Source: an uncultured Prevotellaceae bacterium (GTDB lineage: Bacteria; Bacteroidota; Bacteroidia; Bacteroidales; Bacteroidaceae). Taken from it: a DNA stretch of 64,000 bases. The notes beneath the pieces are model-generated. The model was given only the letters and a program-made list of their open reading frames with translations, was not told the DNA's origin and made no database searches. The position numbers and the translations under genes are program-made. Below, piece after piece: positions 60,566 through 64,000 of the stretch (its first letter is position 1; every line of letters begins with the position of its first letter). The stretch lies in contig CAMJZV010000006.1 in the NCBI GenBank assembly GCA_946410305.1, positions 62,001-126,000 on the forward strand, given 5' to 3'.

Positions 60566-60588
60566 TTTCTTAAAAATAGATTGAAATT

Positions 60589-61473
60589 ATGAATATATTA
60601 GTTACAGGCGCCAACGGACAGTTGGGTAATGAGATGCGTATCATCTCGAAGAATTCAACAGACAGATATATCTTCACTGATGTAAATCAGGTAAAAGGTG
60701 TGGAAACGATTTTTCTGGATATAACCGATTTAGAGGCTATACGCAAAATGGTTGCTGATAATAATGTCAATGCTATTGTCAATTGTGCAGCATGGACAAA
60801 CGTGGATGGTGCTGAAGATCCAGAGAAGTACGCTTTGGTTGAGAAATTGAACGCAACAGCACCTGAAAACCTTGCAAAGGCAATGAAGGAAGTAGATGGT
60901 TGGCTGGTGCAAATCTCAACAGATTATGTATTTGGCAAAGAGCCTTATAACACCCCTTGCAAGGAAGACCAGAAGGGAACTCCTACTGGAGTCTATGGTG
61001 CTACAAAACTTTTGGGAGAACAGAAGATTATCGCTACGGGATGTAAGTATATGATACTTCGTACTGCATGGCTCTACTCAGAGTTTGGCAAGAATTTCTG
61101 TAAGACGATGCTCAACCTTACAGCCACCAAGCCGCAGTTGAAAGTAGTCTTTGATCAGGCTGGTACTCCAACCTATGCTTATGACCTAGCAACGGCTATT
61201 GTTGCTGCATTAAAGAATCCAGTAGAAGGTATTTATCACTATAGCAACGAGGGTGTTTGCTCATGGTATGATTTCACTAAGATGATAGCAGAATACTCTG
61301 GTCAAACAGGTTGTGATATACAACCATGTCATTCAAATGAGTTCCCATCACCTGTTACCCGTCCTAGCTATTCTGTATTAGACAAAACCAAAATAAAAGA
61401 TACTTTTGGAATCAAGATTCCTTATTGGACAGAGTCATTAAAGATTTGTATAAACAATTTAAAAAACGCATAG
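60589..61473 (+). CDS. rfbD: dTDP-4-dehydrorhamnose reductase
   Basis: A 294-residue SDR enzyme making dTDP-L-rhamnose. NAD(P) motif LVTGANGQLGNEMR, IVNCAAWTNVDGAED, QISTDYVFGKEPYN, catalytic YGATKLLGEQKI (YxxxK), FDQAGTPTYAYDLA and YHYSNEGVCSWYDFTKMI. It heads the D-C-A-B run and starts the polysaccharide genes. Confidence 0.95.
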   Translation: MNILVTGANGQLGNEMRIISKNSTDRYIFTDVNQVKGVETIFLDITDLEAIRKMVADNNVNAIVNCAAWTNVDGAEDPEKYALVEKLNATAPENLAKAMKEVDGWLVQISTDYVFGKEPYNTPCKEDQKGTPTGVYGATKLLGEQKIIATGCKYMILRTAWLYSEFGKNFCKTMLNLTATKPQLKVVFDQAGTPTYAYDLATAIVAALKNPVEGIYHYSNEGVCSWYDFTKMIAEYSGQTGCDIQPCHSNEFPSPVTRPSYSVLDKTKIKDTFGIKIPYWTESLKICINNLKNA

Positions 61474-61475
61474 AC

Positions 61476-62060
61476 ATGGAGGTTATTAAAACAGCAATTG
61501 ATGGTGTGTTGATTATCGAGCCAAAGGTTTTTGGCGATAAGCGTGGTTATTTCTTTGAAAGTTTCTCTCAGCGAGAGTTTGATGAAAAAGTAGCACCAAT
61601 ACTTGGGCATACAATAAACTTTGTTCAAGACAACGAAAGTATGTCCTCTTATGGCGTAATGCGAGGTTTACATTTCCAGAGGCCTCCATACACCCAAAGT
61701 AAGTTGGTTCGTTGCGTAAAGGGCTCAGTACTCGATGTTGCTGTAGATATCCGCAAGGGTTCACCAACATACGGACAACATGTAGCTGTTGAATTGACAG
61801 AAGAAAGCCACCGCCAGTTCTTTGTACCTCGTGGCTTCGCCCATGGCTTTGCTGTATTGAGTGAGATTGCCGTATTCCAATATAAGTGTGACGAATTCTA
61901 CCATCCAGAAGCTGACGGAGGCATTAGTATCATTGATGATTCTCTTGGTATAGATTGGAGAATACCTACAGACAAAGCAAATTTAAGTGATAAAGACACT
62001 AAGCATTCACTGCTTAAAGACTTCGATTCACCTTTTGACATAAATGTAGAATTATATTAA
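61476..62060 (+). CDS. rfbC: dTDP-4-dehydrorhamnose 3,5-epimerase
   Basis: A 194-residue cupin epimerase from the ATG at 61476, three bases after rfbD; a longer frame overlapping rfbD is less likely. Seen: [50 protein letters not shown] (catalytic His), [28 protein letters not shown] and [14 protein letters not shown]. Confidence 0.95.
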   Translation: MEVIKTAIDGVLIIEPKVFGDKRGYFFESFSQREFDEKVAPILGHTINFVQDNESMSSYGVMRGLHFQRPPYTQSKLVRCVKGSVLDVAVDIRKGSPTYGQHVAVELTEESHRQFFVPRGFAHGFAVLSEIAVFQYKCDEFYHPEADGGISIIDDSLGIDWRIPTDKANLSDKDTKHSLLKDFDSPFDINVELY

Positions 62061-62071
62061 AATTAAACGAT

Positions 62072-62986
62072 ATGAAAGGAATAGTACTTGCTGGAGGTTC
62101 TGGCACAAGATTGTACCCGATTACAAAGGGTGTGAGCAAGCAGTTGCTCCCGATTTATGATAAACCGATGGTTTATTATCCTATTAGTGCGCTGATGCTC
62201 GCTGGCATCAGAGATATTTTGATTATATCTACACCATACGACCTTCCTGGTTTTAAGCGTTTGTTGGGTGATGGCAGTGACTATGGCGTTCATTTTGAAT
62301 ATGCTGAACAACCATCTCCAGATGGTCTGGCGCAGGCTTTTATCATTGGCGAGAAGTTCATAGGTAACGACTCTGCCTGCTTGGTGCTTGGAGATAACAT
62401 CTTCTATGGCGCTGGATTTACGGCTTTGCTTCGAAAGGCAGTTGAAGATGCAGAAGTTAATGGTAAGGCTTCTGTATTTGGCTACTGGGTATCAGACCCT
62501 GAACGCTATGGAGTGGCGGAGTTTGACAAACAGGGGAACTGCCTAAGCATTGAGGAAAAACCAAAGGAACCGAAGAGCAATTATGCTGTAGTTGGTCTCT
62601 ACTTCTATCCCAACAAAGTCGTTGAGGTTGCAAAGAATATTAAACCATCAGCAAGGGGTGAACTCGAGATTACTACGGTTAATCAGGAGTTCCTAAAAGA
62701 CGGTGAATTACTGGTAAAGGTCTTTGGCCGTGGCTTTGCATGGTTGGATACAGGTACGCATGATAGCTTGGCAGAAGCAAGTACTTTCGTAGAGGTTATC
62801 GAGAAGCGCCAAGGGTTAAAGGTTGCTTGTCTGGAGGGTATTGCCTATCGCAATGGCTGGATTAGTGAAGAGAAAATGAGAGAACTAGCTAAACCCATGT
62901 TGAAGAATCAGTATGGTCAGTACTTGCTGAAGGTGATTGATGAAATGAAGGAAGATATCAATAGTGGTACATTAGAGCACGTTTAA
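62072..62986 (+). CDS. rfbA: Glucose-1-phosphate thymidylyltransferase
   Basis: A 304-residue nucleotidyltransferase, dTTP plus glucose-1-phosphate to dTDP-glucose. Seen: [98 protein letters not shown]. The length is usual for RfbA/RmlA. Confidence 0.96.
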   Translation: MKGIVLAGGSGTRLYPITKGVSKQLLPIYDKPMVYYPISALMLAGIRDILIISTPYDLPGFKRLLGDGSDYGVHFEYAEQPSPDGLAQAFIIGEKFIGNDSACLVLGDNIFYGAGFTALLRKAVEDAEVNGKASVFGYWVSDPERYGVAEFDKQGNCLSIEEKPKEPKSNYAVVGLYFYPNKVVEVAKNIKPSARGELEITTVNQEFLKDGELLVKVFGRGFAWLDTGTHDSLAEASTFVEVIEKRQGLKVACLEGIAYRNGWISEEKMRELAKPMLKNQYGQYLLKVIDEMKEDINSGTLEHV

Positions 62987-62987
62987 T

Positions 62988-64000
62988 ATGAAGAATATTA
63001 TCATTACAGGTGGTGCTGGTTTTATTGGCTCACATGTTGTGCGCCTGTTCGTGAACAAATATCCTGAGTATAAGATTATCAACTTGGATAAGTTGACGTA
63101 TGCAGGAAATCTTGCAAACTTGAAGGACATTGAAGACAAACCCAATTATCAGTTTGTCAAGATGGACATCTGCGACTTCGACGGTGTGTTGAAGCTGATG
63201 CAGGATGAGCAGGTGGATGGTATTATCCATTTGGCAGCAGAAAGTCATGTTGACCGCAGTATCAAAGACCCATTCACCTTTGCGCAAACCAATGTGATGG
63301 GAACACTCTCATTGCTCCAGGCTGCAAAGGCATATTGGGAAAGCCTACCAGAGAAGTACGAAGGCAAACGCTTCTATCATATCTCTACCGATGAGGTATA
63401 TGGAGCTTTGCAAATGACGCATCCCGAAGGTATTGAGCCTCCGTTCACGACAAAAGCAAGTTCTGGTAAACATCATCTGGCTTATGGTGAGAAGTTCTTC
63501 ACTGAGGATTTGAAGTACCAGCCCCATAGCCCATATAGTGCAGCCAAGGCCAGTAGCGACCACTTTGTGCGAGCTTTCCATGATACCTTTGGTATGCCTA
63601 CCATTGTGACCAACTGCTCTAACAACTATGGGCCCTATCAGTTCCCAGAGAAGCTGATTCCGCTGTTCATAAACAATATCCGCCATCGCAAGCCATTGCC
63701 TGTTTATGGTAAGGGCGAGAATGTTCGCGACTGGCTCTATGTTGTCGACCATGCCAGAGCTATCGATGTTATCTTCCATGAGGGCAAGATTGCCGAGACC
63801 TACAACATTGGTGGTTTCAATGAGTGGAAGAATATCGATATTATTAAGGTGTTGATCAATACTGTTGATAGGCTCCTTGGCCGCCCTGAAGGTGCAGACA
63901 TGGATTTGATAACATATGTGACAGATCGTGCTGGTCACGACCTTCGTTATGCCATTGACAGTACCAAACTCCAGAAAGAACTGGGCTGGGAGCCTTCACT
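62988..64000 (+). CDS. rfbB: dTDP-glucose 4,6-dehydratase, 3' end outside the window
   Basis: The first 337 codons of RfbB/RmlB. It makes dTDP-4-keto-6-deoxyglucose. NAD motif IIITGGAGFIGSHVVRLFV, the LDKLTYAGNLANL block, IIHLAAESHVDRSI, HISTDEVYGAL (catalytic T-D-E), YSAAKASSDHFVRA (YxxxK), TNCSNNYGPYQFPEKLIP, then VEDHARAI-type VVDHARAIDVI and YNIGGFNEWKNIDII. The frame is open at the window edge. Confidence 0.95.
   Translation, partial: MKNIIITGGAGFIGSHVVRLFVNKYPEYKIINLDKLTYAGNLANLKDIEDKPNYQFVKMDICDFDGVLKLMQDEQVDGIIHLAAESHVDRSIKDPFTFAQTNVMGTLSLLQAAKAYWESLPEKYEGKRFYHISTDEVYGALQMTHPEGIEPPFTTKASSGKHHLAYGEKFFTEDLKYQPHSPYSAAKASSDHFVRAFHDTFGMPTIVTNCSNNYGPYQFPEKLIPLFINNIRHRKPLPVYGKGENVRDWLYVVDHARAIDVIFHEGKIAETYNIGGFNEWKNIDIIKVLINTVDRLLGRPEGADMDLITYVTDRAGHDLRYAIDSTKLQKELGWEPS

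Overview
The window reads as a chromosome segment of a Bacteroidota bacterium, most likely Bacteroidales and plausibly the Prevotellaceae. The basis is the many gene starts preceded by the Bacteroidota -7 promoter element TAnnTTTG (often with TTTG or CTTG about 19-21 bp further up), a UpxY-type antiterminator, a T9SS plug protein, a VirE-type primase-helicase, HU-like proteins and a type-B dihydroorotate dehydrogenase pair. No rRNA, tRNA or CRISPR array was found. The genus is an inference.

Layout. (1) 1-6.6 kb is an accessory block: zinc-ribbon and WG-repeat proteins, a small serine resolvase, an SH3-fold DUF2693 protein, NUMOD3-type small proteins and a large serine recombinase whose 5' end lies on the promoter of an alanyl-tRNA editing gene. 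This looks like one end of an integrated element. (2) 6.6-23.8 kb is mostly housekeeping: AlaX-like editing protein, EEP-family hydrolase, hybrid histidine kinase, glycosyltransferase, RNase G, a tiny bS22/COX24-like protein, HU, pyruvate kinase, a membrane propeller/AraC regulator, T9SS plug, hisG-hisD-hisC, a lytic transglycosylase lipoprotein, an HSDR_N-like protein and an HU-like protein. (3) 23.8-34.8 kb is an island: a VirE-type primase-helicase lying between 84-nt inverted repeats, paired perfect palindromes, a CbbX-type AAA+ ATPase with a coupled small ORF, a lipocalin-like lipoprotein, a 1270-residue HEPN-like/zinc-ribbon/Sel1/membrane protein, TPR membrane proteins and a WYL regulator. 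(4) 35-49.2 kb is core: holA, an XRE regulator, pyrK-pyrD, aroC, slyD, an M48 protease, a C1 peptidase, and a Phe/Tyr biosynthesis operon (pheA, aminotransferase, DAHP synthase-chorismate mutase, tyrA, DnaJ/TerB protein) headed by a leader peptide rich in Phe and Tyr codons with a transcription attenuator.

(5) 49.3-60.5 kb is an accessory array. Toxin-antitoxin-like gene pairs sit in units that each begin with a near-identical promoter repeat (two copies are identical over 124 bp) and end with a near-identical terminator hairpin. A upxY gene with its own leader terminator lies inside it. One unit carries an undescribed gene pair, and a second copy of that pair has been fused and truncated by an internal deletion. 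An ImmA/IrrE-DUF4411 pair, a P-loop ATPase behind an 11-bp-periodic repeat array, a four-helix-bundle protein and a small orphan gene follow. (6) From 60.6 kb to the edge are the dTDP-rhamnose genes rfbD-C-A-B, probably the beginning of a surface polysaccharide locus that upxY may once have headed directly.

The most notable signals are the Phe/Tyr attenuator, the repeat-bounded cassette array with its new gene pair, the inverted repeats around the primase-helicase, and the HEPN-like/AAA+/WYL island. All functional calls come from reading motifs and recalled family features; no database search was run.
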